From Leucosporidium creatinivorum (Eukaryota; Basidiomycota; Microbotryomycetes; Leucosporidiales; Leucosporidiaceae): a stretch of DNA of 64,000 nucleotides. Shown here one piece after another: positions 44,294 through 55,843 of the stretch; the first letter of the stretch is position 1, and each line of letters begins with the position of its first letter. The stretch is from NCBI GenBank assembly GCA_001600635.1, contig BCKL01000015.1, forward strand, positions 280,942 through 344,941. Reading direction: 5' to 3'. The position numbers and the translations under genes are program-made. The notes beneath the pieces were generated by a model. The model did not search any database. It was not told the origin of the DNA and saw nothing but the letters and a program-made list of their open reading frames with translations.

Positions 44294-46052
44294 TCACATC
44301 TCCCCCTCCTCCATCTCGAGCGAGATCCAACAAGGCCAGTGGTCCGAGGCGGGAGTAGCACCGTGAGGTGGACAGAGAAGCTTCTCTTTGACCTGCGTGG
44401 ATGAGGCGTAGGGGGAGAGGAGAAGGCGAAACTCAGCGGTGACCGACTCGGAGGGCGCCGAGTTGCGAGGGCGGAAGGCGAGGCGAAGCGATACGAGCGA
44501 GAAGAGGAGAGGGGAGAGGGGTGAAGGAAGTTTGGAGTGATGGAAGAGCCTCGACCACCCACCTCATGCCTAATCTCGCACTTCCTCACGCGCCAAAGCA
44601 ACCGCTGAGAGACGATGAAGCCGTCCAAGCGCCAGGAGAACGTTTTCTTAGTGAAGTGGCTGTGGGACAAGAGCACGAGAGGTCAGCATGCCACTTTATC
44701 GATTTTCGCTCGAAGGAGGTGATGGGCGTACGTGTACTCGCGAGCTTTGGGGTGGATGAGCCTCCACACGTCGACGAACTTGAGACCAGGGCGACGTGGA
44801 TTGGTGAGCTCTGTAGTAATGCAGTAGGGCGAGACCAGCTTTAGCACCAACTGCTCGATAGCCAGCAAGCGGTGACCTACCCGGTTGAGGTCCCAAGAGC
44901 GACTCATGAGCCTCTCGCTCGGCCTCGTGAGTTCCTCCCGCCTTGCCCCAGCAAACAGGACTCTTGTCGAGGTCATCCGAGCGCGTTCCGGATTCATCGG
45001 CGCGGACGACGTTGAAGTCCCCTGCTCGATAGGGAGGTCAGTCGAGCTCGGCGATGGCGATAGAGGGCAGCTCACCGGTCCAGATGACGGGCTTGCGAGC
45101 ATCGAGGGAGCGGATGTAGGGGATGAAGTCATCGTTCCAGGCTTTGCGGAGGTGAATGTGCTGCGGGGGTTCAAGCGGAAGTCAGCAAAGGCCGAGTCGG
45201 GCGATGAAGCTCGACGAGGGAGATGCTTGGAGGCGACCGAGCTTACGCTGAAGTTGGTGCCCGAGTTGGGGACGTAGGTGCCGAGGAGGAAGTGGTTCTC
45301 GAACTCGAGGCAGATGATCCCTGCAGCGTGTAGAAGTCAGACAGCAGTCTGAGAAGAGCACCGCCGAGCGGACTCACGGTCTTCAGCCTCGGCGCGGTCG
45401 TACTTGGTGCCGTTGGGGAAGCCATAGGTGACCTTCAGAGGCTTGTACTTGGAGAGAACGGCGACTTTGCCTTGCCAGTAGCGGTACTGAGGAAATGAAG
45501 GGGCACGAGGTCAGCGAGCTGAACGCCGAAGTGGATGCGAGGCGCTGTGGGAGCAGAACTCGGCGAGAGACGTTGAGCTGTCGAACAGCAGCAGGACAGA
45601 CCTTGTACATGTCCCTGAGGAACTTCAAGTCCTCGTCCTGATCGAAGGGCGGCTTCTCCGCCGTTTGATAGGTCTCGGTGAGAACGACGATGTGGGCCTT
45701 CTCGGCCTCGATGTACCTCTGCAAAGGGAACTGTACACAAGGCCAAATTGATCAGCGTTGCTGGAAGGGTCCGTGGTCTTGCTGCAGTCCATCAAACGCG
45801 CAGCTCGACGCGTATGAAGGGAATGGAGCCGAACCAGCTTCGGATCGTCGGACATAGGACTAGCGAGCTACAGAGAGCAGCACTTACGCCATGCTTCGGC
45901 TCATCCACCGTCTTGAGCCCCTGGAGATTCCATGTAGCGATCTGAGTCGTATCTCGAGGCTCGCGCGGTCGAAGCTTGAGGGGGCTGTTGGTGCGCTTGG
46001 GAGGCGGCTGCTCAGCTACAGAGCCTTCGTCAGGCTTGCGTTTGGTCGCCAT
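44294..46052 (-). CDS. AP endonuclease, ExoIII/APE1 family
   Basis: Multi-exon gene starting MATKRKPDEGSVAEQPPPKR, with a basic, probably nuclear-targeted N-terminus. All catalytic signatures of the exonuclease III fold are visible: ATWNLQGLKTV (Asn), IVVLTETYQ (Glu), GTYVPNSGTNF (Tyr), WTGDFNVVRADE (Asp/Asn), WRLDGFIVS (Asp) and the closing SDHWP (Asp-His). It cleaves the backbone 5' to abasic sites in base excision repair. There is no C-terminal zinc-finger extension of the Apn2 type; the protein ends EMEEGEM soon after SDHWP, so the APE1/ExoIII-like form fits better. It is divergent from the Gtr2 gene with 127 bp between start codons. Confidence 0.88.
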
Positions 46053-46179
46053 TGCTGGTCCCGGAGAGAGCTGATGAGGTGCAGCGATTTAGTAGAAGCC
46101 AAAGCGATGATGTCGACGCGCTGGTTGCTCTGTCGCTTCGCTCGTCTCGTGACTCGCATCTCAGCTCGAGTCTAATACC

Positions 46180-47986
46180 ATGCAGGTGAGCTCTAATGTA
46201 GCGCTGTACCCTGCTACGACAGCTCACCGTACCGCCCCTGCCGGCTCCAACCGCTTTCCAGCAACCGTCGCCTCGAGCCCCGCCTACGCATTCGGCCTAC
46301 GGGAGTACCAGCAGCAACGGCAATTCGGCAGCAGGACCTCCTAATGGTGCAGCTGAAGCTTCTTCGAGCAGAGGTCGAGAAGGCAGCGAGGACCACAAGG
46401 CGAGGCCTCGAGTCCTCTTCATGGGTCCGAGGTCGTGAGTCGCTTCTCTTGCGCTGTAGAAAGGCAGTGGAGGGCTACAGCACTGCAGCGGATACTATGT
46501 ATGCTCCGAGTGCTCCTGCTGTGCTCTCGCTGCCTCTCCACCGCCCATCGCTACGCAGCAGGCTATCGCTCAACGCGCTGACCCTCCTTCACTTCCCACA
46601 GCGGCGGCAAGTCGAGTATTCGCAAGGTGGTCTTCGAGCGAATGGCTCCCAATGATACCCTCTTCATCGAGAAGACGGCGAAATCAACGGCAGACGACAT
46701 CAAGTCCGTCCAAGCTCGCTCGCTCTCATCGCCGGACGTCCTGCTAACCCTCGGTTTCTCGCCTCTAGCTCGTTCATCTCGATTCAGATGTGGGATCTAC
46801 CAGGAGGACAGCTTGACCCGGGAGCGTGGAACCTGGCCTTCGAGGATATGGACGCCGTCATCTTCGTCCTCGACGCTCAGAGCACCTTCAACGATATGAT
46901 TCGCAAGCTGGCCGTGACGATGCAGAAGGCGTTTGACGCCAACCCAGGAATCCAGTTCGAGATCTTCCTGCACAAGATTGATGGCATGTCGGAGGATTAC
47001 CGGTTGGGTGAGTTCGGCCGAGCGCGAGAGAGAAGGGGTTCGGCGATGCTGATGCTCTCGCCTGCTTGCAGACACGCTGCAGAACCTTCGTGATCGATTG
47101 ACTGAGGAGTTGTTCGACATTTCACCCGACTTGGAATCCTCGATGAACGTCTTCTACCACCTCACCTCGGTCTTCGACACCTCAATCTACGAGGCTCTGT
47201 CCAAAGTCATTCAGAAGCTCATCCCCGAGCAGGCAATGCTGGAGCGGTTACTCGATCTCTTGTGTCAGGCGAGTCTTCTAGGTTGTCTCCTGCTTCTCCT
47301 CCAGCTGACGTCCCCCTCTCTCTCAGCAATGCTCGATGGACAAGGCCTTCCTCTTCGACACCTCCTCCAAGATCTACATCGCGACGGACTCCTCCCCTCT
47401 GGACAATCAAACCTACGTCATCTGCTCCGACTACATCGACCTCGTCGGCGATTTCACGCTCCTCTACGAGTGAGCCTGTCCCTCTCCTTCCTCTCCTCCT
47501 TCGCTCCCTCGCTGACCCCTCCTTCCTTCCCACAGACCATCACCCCTCTCCACGCCCTTCCACTCCCGCTCCCCCTCCACCGGCTCGCGCTCCAACACCC
47601 TCGCCCCTATGTCCCGGATGGACAACTCCGCTGTCCTTCCCTCCTCACCGACCACCCCTTCTCGACGAGCAGCTTCCGCAGATGCAGGACGATTGGCTGA
47701 CAAAGGCGCAAGGATGCCGAGTAGTAAAGTCAAGCTATCGACGGGAGCGACTATCGCGCAGTGGGGGATTAACAGGTGAGTTCTCCGACTCTCAATTCGA
47801 CTCGACTCGCTCGGCTCGGCGCTGATCTTGATCCTACTTTCTCCCTACAGCAACCTCTCTCTCGTCGCGCTCCTACGGCCGCATATGATGGAGCAGCATG
47901 CTGCTTTGATCGATTACAATGTGTCGACCTTCCGCGAAGCCGTGTTGGCGATCTTTGACCTCGAGCTCGGGCCACAGGAGGAGTGA
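46180..47986 (+). CDS. GTR2: Rag-family GTPase Gtr2 (RagC/D type)
   Basis: The start ATGCAG is a six-base first exon followed by GTGAGC. Exon 2 adds a Pro/Ser-rich leader to [20 protein letters not shown], the P-loop. [14 protein letters not shown] and [19 protein letters not shown] follow, then [14 protein letters not shown]. The C-terminal roadblock-like domain reads [20 protein letters not shown], then [16 protein letters not shown]. The WDLPGGQ form and IEKTAKST favour Gtr2/RagC over Gtr1/RagA. The protein sits on the vacuole with Gtr1 and relays amino-acid status to TORC1. A Ser/Pro insert after LLYE is an extra segment. The six-base exon was chosen because it is the only one giving an in-frame ATG with good splice sites. 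Confidence 0.9.
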
Positions 47987-48459
47987 AGGCGAGGCTGATA
48001 GCAAGAAGTGCGAGGGAGGTCGAGATAACGTGTTGTAGTAGTACGGTCGAAGCAAGGAGGTCATGCGAGACTCATCAATTGAGCGGCGAAGCGAGCTCTT
48101 TCCCTCGTCTGCTTCGACTTCGAAGTTCGGCTCCATTATCTCGCTCTCCGCTCCTCTCTCCCCTAGCAAGACATACAGCAATTCTGATAGGACCTAGTTG
48201 AATTGGTCAAAACACATGTTGAGATGCTACTTGGATACGATACGAAGCACAGAAGCCGCTCATCAAGCGACTCCGAGAGAACCGAGGGGCGTGGGTATAG
48301 AGTTATATGCGAGGCGGGGCGAGGGAAGTAGCGGTTGAGGCCTTTTGGGAGCGATGAGGGAGAAATGGAGATCCGGATGAAGCTCAGTTGAGGGAGCAAC
48401 GTATTGAGTCGAGATGGGAAGAGAAGCGCGGTCGAGGGGGCGTTGAGAGACGAGCACGC
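47987..48459. other. Convergent 3' UTR region, includes copy B conserved blocks
   Basis: Between the Gtr2 stop and the MetE-like copy B stop. The minus-strand 3' UTR keeps AAAAGGCCTCAACCGCT (48346-48330) and AAGTAGCATCTCAACATGT (about 48232-48214), matching copy A. No gene was seen. Confidence 0.5.
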
Positions 48460-50256
48460 TTAGGCGTCGGTGGGCCAGACGGCCTTGGCGACCTCGACAC
48501 AAAGGTTGAGCTTGGCCTTGACCTGTAGGAGTGGATAAGAGGAGGAAGGTCAGCCGCGAAGCACGAGGGCGCGTTCCCCGAGCAGCGATCTCCAAAACTC
48601 ACATCAGCATCAGTCATATCGTTTCCATCGGCGTGGGAAGCGAATCCGCACTGAGGCGAGATGCAGAGCCTCTGAAGAGCCTGCTCCTCAGTCTCTCCCG
48701 AGCCGCGAGCGACGTGCTTGGCGGCATCGCGGATGCGAGCGATCAGATCCTCCTTCTTCTCCATGACGGGAAACTTGGAGGTCACAAGTCCAAGAACGGC
48801 GGTCTTGGGGGCGGGGAGCTCCGAGAGGGGCTGTTGAGGGGAGAGAGGGAAGGTCAGCTCGGGGCTTGAGAGGACTGCTCGGCGTTCACGAGGCTCACCT
48901 CGAATCCACCAGCACGGTCGGTGTCGTACTCGAGGTAGTAGGTATCGGCGTTGAGCTCCTTGAAGAGCTTGGTAGCGATGGCGTCGTATCCGCCCTCCGA
49001 GAAGTGCATGCCGTTCTCTGCGAGAGTGAATTGAAGGTCAGCGCCGAACCGCTCGACAAGAAGCGGGAGCAACGCACTGAAGTTTCCGCGGCAGAGGTGG
49101 ACTCCGACGGTCATGTCCTTGGGGTGTCCTTGGATGCAGTCGTTGTAGAGCTTGATGTACGAGTCGAGGATGGCGGCCGAGTCGGTTCCCTCCTCCTTCA
49201 TGCCGTCGAGCATCGACTGGGAGCAGAAGTAGGCTGTAGCGAGGCAGGGTCAGTGTTGAGCTTAGAAACGAGCAGAGAGCTTTCTGTACCAAGGAGAGGG
49301 TCGTCGAACTGGACGTTGCGGCATCCAGCATCGTAAAGGTCGGCAAGCTCCTCGCGGTAGGCCTTGGCGAGGTCGGCGAAGTAGAGGTCGTCGGTGGGGT
49401 AAACGCTCTTGTCGACAGCGTGCTCTCCGTGACGGAGGTGGTACCACCTGTGGGTTGGAAGGCGGATCAGCTCGGCAAAAGGGGAGAGCGAGCCGAGAGG
49501 ACCGAGACACTCACTCGGGGGCGGCGAGGGTGATCTTGACATTCTTGACGTCCTCGGGGGCGACGAGGGAAGCGACGTACTCGAACTCAGGGCTATGGAC
49601 GATTGTAAGTCAGCCAGTCGACCGAGGCAGCGGCGCTGCCGAACGGGCAGCACTTACCGGTACATGGGCTTGTTGCGGACGAGCTTGCCAGTGCAGATCA
49701 TCGTGTCTCCGGGCTTCGAGGCGTGCGACTCGAAGAAGGCCTTGATGTCGGGAACGTACATCTTGAAGAGCTCGCGGCCGGGGTTCTCGACGACGACCTG
49801 GGAGCGAAAGAGTGCTTAGCTGTCGATCCGGGTGGTCTAGAGCATAGCGGGGACTCACCATGCCGTCAAGGTTGTTGTGGAAACCATCCCAGACTGTGTA
49901 GGGAAGCTTGAGAGTCAGCAAGCCGAATCGAAAGCCGAAGCTTCGGCGAAGCTTAGATGAAGCCGAAAAGACGCACACATGTGACGGCGGAACTCTCCAT
50001 CGGTGACGGACTTGATGCCGACAGCTTGCTGCTTGGCGACTTCGTTCTTAATGGCGAGGTCCTCGACCTCCTTGAGGTCGGCGCGGGTGCAAGAGCCGGC
50101 ATGGAACTCCTCGCGCTTCTTGAGGAGATCAAGAGGGCCTGTAGGGGAGCAGCGAGGTCAGCTAGGGCCTTTATAAGCTACAGAGCTATTGTACGTACGC
50201 TTGAGCGAACCGATGTGGTCGGCGCGGAAGGGAGGAAGGATCTTGTTGGCAGACAT
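48460..50256 (-). CDS. MetE C-domain/YxjG-like methyltransferase, copy B
   Basis: Inverted paralogue of the gene at 6598-8403, with the same start MSANKILPPFRADHIGSLKR, the same exon layout and the same end VWPTDA. Zinc-site motifs GVHLCRGNF and CISPQCGF are intact. Protein differences are few (for example EEGTDSAAIL for EEGVDAAPIL), while intron sequences and promoters differ more. Two 3'-UTR blocks are kept. The ATG again directly follows CGCCAG with a GCTGACCC branch motif 35 bp upstream, implying the same 5'-UTR intron. Two active isozymes with different regulation is the simplest reading. Substrate unknown; expected to be a homocysteine-type methyl acceptor. Confidence 0.88.
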
Positions 50257-50947
50257 CTGGCGAGCGCAAAGGGAGCAGCAGCGGCGGGTCAGCATGATCC
50301 GTGAGGCAGCGACTGGTCTTGTGTGCATCCCAGTACAGCTGCAGAGTGCTGGCGGGTCCTCCGACAAGCCTACAACGTCCAGCCCAGCCCTCAGCCGATT
50401 GCTCCAGCCGCGCGACCACGTTTTTGTGTTGGGAACCGAAGCAAGCGAGCAAGTGCGAAGGGCGAGCAAGCGGAGGGGATGTAGGACGATCCAGATGCCA
50501 CCCTACCCTGTCTGCAGCGCGTTAGAAGTCGACGTACGATGAGAGACGAGTTTGGGGGGAAGCAGAGCCGTGATCTCGACCGCAGAAAGAAGGCAAGAGG
50601 GAGGCGGAAGAACCCCTTCCGACAGCGAATCTCTGTAGGGGACTTGACAGGACGCAGGCCGTGGCTCAGAGAATGCTGCAGAGCCAAGAAGCGGATCCCG
50701 AAACCGCCGACGAGATGAGCTAGACTTGCTGGGGCTTGGTCGCGTTCGCCGAGAATCCTTCCGGGACGTCGTGAGCGAGATACGGAGCAGAAGGAGGCCG
50801 ATCCTTCGATACAGCTCAAGCTTCGTTCTCAGACATCATCAGTACCTCTCTCCAGTCCGAGGACTCTCCGCCTCGTCCTGAACAGCACAGAACTGCAATC
50901 TCACACCGTTTCCACGCCCCACATGAACCTCTACCCGCCTCTAAAAC
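50257..50947. other. Upstream region of MetE-like copy B and 3' end of the regulator
   Basis: 691 bp. The 40 bp adjoining the MetE-like start resembles an intron 3' end. Beyond that no similarity to the copy A promoter is obvious, and no gene was seen. Confidence 0.4.
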
Positions 50948-53900
50948 TACCAAGTCGCTGCCATCTGCCCCAGCAACCCATTCGCATCTCCACTCCCATC
51001 ACTCCCATTGAACCCCGTCCAATCCTCACTGGCCAGCGTCTCAAAGAACGCCGTATTCAAGTCCTGACCGAACGAAGGCCCCCCACTTGGCATGAAAGGA
51101 CCTCCGGGTGATGGTCCACCGCCGCCGCCGAGGTTGGCTCCTGCGCCCCAGTAGTCGTAGGGAGAGAGACCTTGAGCCGCCGAGGAGGAGAAGTTGAGCG
51201 AGACGGAGCCGGGGGCAGAGAGGTAGGGCGAGTATTCGGTGGAGGAGGGAGGGGGGAAGGCGTTGGGAGCGGGTGTGGCGGGTGGGAGTGTCTTCTGATC
51301 CTCGAGACTGACTTCGTTGGAGACACGTTTGAGTACCTGTGAGGTCGAGGGGGGTCAGCGAGCGTCCGGCCGAGCGAGCAAGAGACCGACGACGAACTTG
51401 AGCGAAACTCTCGAGAGCCGGAACGGAGCCATCGGCAGGCGCCAATGTCTGTGCAGCGCGAGTCATACGACGACTTTCCTCTGCCGAGAAGAGTCCTCTG
51501 TAGTAGCGATCGGTCAGTGATGGGGCGCGAGAACGGCGCCGAAAGCAACGCACCCAAGGATTCGGCGACCTTGTTCAACGACGGCCTGCAGAGCAGGGAT
51601 GGCGACCTCGGTTCCAAAGATGATGGAAGCTTTTACGAGGACCTTGCGTTTCTGTATAGTTGAGGACGAGGTTAGCGAGGCAATAACTCGGCGCGAGTGG
51701 ATGGAGCTCACCTCGTTGACCTCGACGTGCGGTCGATCCTCGTCGATAGCGTGGAAGAGGTCCATGAATAGCACGATGGCAGAGCGCATTGATCCGGTGA
51801 ACACTGTCATGGAAGAACGGGTCAGCTGAGAGCTCAACGCCGACGCCGAGGCAAGCGACTTACTCCACCAGTGGCTCGTAGTGATGCTCAACAGCTCATA
51901 GTTTGACTCGATGATGGACCTAGCAGCCTGCACGCACTGTTCCGTCGAGTAACGGAAAGGCGAGCCATTGTTGTAGCCTCGTGAGAGGAATGGGCGATGA
52001 AGCCGAACGAGTCGCGCGTAGATGTCGCCATAGAGTAGCGCGCGCTGGTACCGAAGGCGTACGAGGGCGTGTGGTGGACTACGATCAGAGAACACCTCTG
52101 GTAGATCCTCGAGTACCTGGCGGAACGCTTTGTCTTGCTCGAGGACCTTGGCGTACGAGAAGGCCTCGGTCGAAAGGACGAGGGTGTCGAGTGCTCGTCG
52201 AGTCGATTCCGCTCCTGCGCACTGAGCGATCTCGAAGCTAGCGTCAGTATAGACGCTCGTTGGAGCGGGCGGTGGAGTCCTCCATTCCGCGCGCGAGAGG
52301 TCTTGGAAGTTGAGGTTGAGAGGGCGAGCCGTGTTGTCTGCCGAGCGAGAGGTGATCAGCGAGAGGCTGAGTCGTCGGGTAAGAGGGACACACATTGACT
52401 CGGGTGCAGAAGGTAGCAGCGGAAAACGGGCGAATCGCTGAGCAGGCTGTCAATGTTGACGAGAGAGTGGAAGAGGCGGATGCACAGCTCTCGTTTGAGC
52501 GAGTTCTTGCCGGGAGGAAGGGCGGGATCGTCACTGTGAAGGTGAGAAAGGTCAGCCGGGTTCAAGTCAGACGATAGGGTGCGGCTAGAACGAACGGCGG
52601 CATGCTGTGGGAGCAAGGAAAGTCAGCTCAAGGGTCGGCGGCGCCGGCGAACGAACAACTCACGTCTCGGGGTTCGAGCCTAATCGATGAAGACCCATCC
52701 GCTGAGCTACTCGAATAGCGCTTGCGACCCAGCTAAGTACTCGGCCTTGCTGACCGCTAGGTGACGAAAGTTGGATGTACTGCACGAAGAGGATGATAGT
52801 TCTGCGCCGAGCGAGGGAAGGGTCAGCTCGCTAGGGGACGTCTCGAGCGCGAGCACCACTCACTGAATGGTGCGAATGCGCGGAGTGCCTCCCCATTCGG
52901 CGAGCTGCAGCGCGCGAAGAGCTCCGTCGTGCCAGACGGCCGGCAGATCTTGCATGTCGGCTTCGGAGAGGCCACGGAAGAGCGAGAGGTCCTTGACGCC
53001 TCCTGGTCGTGACCAGAAGCCCTCGAGAGAGATGGCGAGTACCTGCGAGAGTAGTGTCAGCAAACGTCGGAAGGCTGAGGAGGTGCGAGAGACTGACCAT
53101 GCAGAGGACGGCAACGAAGAGCGGGTCGATTGAGTCCTCCCTGCCTTCGGCGAGCATCTCCGTATATCGCTCGTGCTCGATAGGGAAAGCTTCCGGGTCC
53201 AGAACACGGTAATCCCACTCCATCTGTCGCGGTCGAGGGCTGTCAGCGAAGTACGAAGAGAACGAGTCGGGAAGGAAGCTTGCCTCGGCGAAGTATTTGC
53301 GGATGAGAAAGTCGGTGATGTCCTTGCCCGGTAGGACGGCAAAGATCTGCGCCATAGAGCCACTGCGAGCGTTTGGGAGATCCTGAGTCGAGATGGCGAG
53401 GTCAAGCCCGAGTCGAACCGCCGAGCGAGGTCGACCATCTTGATCGTACGACAGTGGCTCGGCGAGAATGCTGGTCAGAGCCTCGTTGAGCTCCATGCCT
53501 TGTCTTGACGGGTTTGCGGTCCGCCTCGGGCCCTCGGGAGCGTTGCCCGAACCGCTGAGAGCCCTCAGGACTGGGACTCGAGCCCCGAAAGCCACGTCCT
53601 CGAGGGTCACGGCGGCGTCCTCAGTATCAGACGTGGAGTCTTCTCGTTTAACTGGCTCGCCGTTGGTGGGCGGGTTGTATTGGTAAGGGGACGCGGGGGA
53701 GTTGTGGTCGGCGGAGAGGGAGGCAGGCGATGGCTTGGCGGAGCCTGAGGTACGAGGGATGGGAGCGTCCTTGGGCAGCAGGCCGGGGTTGGAAGCCTCA
53801 AAGAGTGACTCTAGATGAGCGAGGCGGCGGGCGAGCTGTCGAACGTCCGAGTTGAGCGCGAAGGAGCTCCTGCAAGCCGCCGAAAGGTCAGCCGAGCTCA

Positions 53901-54455
53901 GTGAGCGGGGTTCATGGGAACTTACGGCTGTGTAGGATCTTCGTCGTCTTCCCAGTGGCAGTTGTGAGGGACTTTGCGCCGAATGCAAGCTCTGTGAAAA
54001 GTGAACGAGGGTCAATGTCGGCGATGAGCGCCGCGAGGGTTCGAGCTCACGAGCAGGGCTGCTTCCGATCCTGTAGAGCAAGCAGGTCAGCGAGCGGTAG
54101 CCAGTACACTCAGGGATGTACTTACACACGAGATCTTCCTCCTTCGGCACTCCCTACAGCTCAAGGCGAGCCGCTTCTTCTTGTTGGCGGCCTGCCCGTC
54201 CTCGTCGTCCTCGTCCAGCTCTACCGTCTTTGCCTTCCCAGCAGCAGCTCCCTTTCCCTTCTGAGCACCTCCGACAGACCCTGGAGCACTACTTGCACTC
54301 GCGCGAGCTCGTTTCTTGCCGGTTGCAGCGGAAGCTGGGGGTGTCGCCTGTGTCGGACCAGCTTGCGAGGTAGAGGCGACCGGAGCAGCAGTGCTCTGTG
54401 TGGTACTAGAGCTCTGTAGGTGATTGCTCTCGCTTGGGGAGAAGGTGGGTTGCAT
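50948..54455 (-). CDS. Zn2Cys6 fungal transcription factor
   Basis: The start MQPTFSPSESNHLQ leads a Ser/Ala-rich segment and a Lys-rich linker into the zinc cluster. SCRECRRRKISC, then (after an intron) DRKQPCSACIRRKVPHNC, fits C-x2-C-x6-C-x5-C-x2-C-x8-C. A leucine-containing coiled region (DVRQLARRLAHLESLFEA) follows. The middle homology region (fungal_trans) contains IFAVLPGKDITDFLIRKYF, LFVAVLCMVLAISLEGF and SWVASAIRVAQRMGLHRLG. The C-terminus is Gly/Ser/Asn-rich, ending GLLGQMAATW. More than ten short introns. Such regulators bind CGG-type sites and often govern nearby metabolic genes. The adjacent NCS1 permease is divergent from it across 1.4 kb, but a regulatory link is only a guess. 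Confidence 0.88.
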
Positions 54456-55843
54456 TTTGGCGTGCGCGGGGAGTGCAGGCGACTGGCGGAGAGCGACGCG
54501 GCGAATTGAGCTGTGCTGTAGCTAGTAGGAGTAGCTCCTGTAGGTCTGTATCAACCTGCTGCTCCTGTAGCGCTTGCTGAGAGTGATGACGAGGATTCAG
54601 GAGAAGAGAGAGAGTCAACAACGCCGACCGCGGGTCGCTGCTGCTGTAGCAAGGGGCTTCGGTCGTCTCGCATTCTTTCAGATACCATTGACGCAAGGAT
54701 GAAAGCTCTGAAGACGCCCTACACGCCTTCAGCTCAAGCTTGAACCCCTCGGCGGCGCTCACTTTGGTTCGCCTGGGAGCGCCGAACAGGCTGCAGGACC
54801 GAGCAGCTACTTCTGGTAGGCTTCACGACACTTTAAGACTATGTGCAGCCCCAGCCAAGCCTCTCTGCACCTCTGGTAGCTTTCGCTCGCGCTTTCTGGC
54901 TCCGCTCGGACTTCGCGGAGGGCTCCGAACAAGCGGAGAAGACTTGTACGCCGCGCTGTAGGTCGACAGAGTAGTCAGCAGCTCGCTCGGCGCCTAGTAA
55001 ATATCATAGATATCCGCTCACCGACTCTCAGAGGCATTGGCTGTACTCCTCGCCAAGCGCAAGCTGCCTCATCGTCGCCGAGCATCGCCGAGCTCTTTCA
55101 GCAAGGCGAGCTGTCATGAGATGGGGCCCTCGGATCCTTCATCAACCTCCCGCTATCGGCGGCTTTTCCTCTTGCGACACAACATCCCCTCGAGCGTTGT
55201 GGGCGAGCGGACTTGGCGCATTTCGGGAAGGCTCATGAAGTGCGAGATGCCGCTGTCTCCGTCGTCGCTTCTTGGCGTGAGATGTGTAGCAATCGCCATT
55301 CGAAGAAGATTCAAGACGATTTGATCGTCTGTATCGTCCCTGTCCCTCCCGATACTCCAGCAAAGGGCGGACTTGACGGCGCCGAGCAGGAGAGATCTGG
55401 CGATACGGCAGGGATATGAGGGGCATGTAGAGGGCAGCAGATCTCGGAAAAAGGCAGGTAGATCACTAAGATATTCTGGAGACTCTCCACTGGGGTACAG
55501 CCTCTCCGTCCCTCTTTGCAGCCTCGCGAGCCCAGCTCGGCGCTCCCATCTCGGCGCAGGCTCGAGCGCCAAGTTGCGAGGTGCGAAGGCGGATGATCTC
55601 GGCGAGGGACGAGATTGCTGCAGGACAGAGTTTCCTCGTCCCCGCTGCAACCTGCAACCCACCTTCAGCAATCGCACTAGCGACCTTATCTACCTCCGCG
55701 AAAAGCGCCGCCCCTCCCAAGCTCGAGATTGCCGCGCCCTTCTTGATCTCTTCCTCGTTCGACCTCTGCTTGCTCTTGTCTTCTTCTCTATCACTTCTCA
55801 TCATCTTATCGGTCTTGGATACGCTCCTCCACACGACTACACC
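54456..55843. other. Long divergent intergenic region
   Basis: 1.4 kb between the starts of the Zn2Cys6 regulator and the NCS1 permease. Overlapping Arg/Ser-rich frames on both strands show no splice logic or known domain. It is probably the two promoters, possibly with long 5' UTRs. Confidence 0.4.

Noticed and set aside
52664-52740. tRNA-like boxes on the minus strand (GGTTCGAGCC and TAGCTCAGCGG-like)
   Set aside because: They lie within coding exons of the Zn2Cys6 regulator (RVAQRMGLHRLG region). The order and spacing of the boxes and the lack of an acceptor stem do not fit a tRNA.
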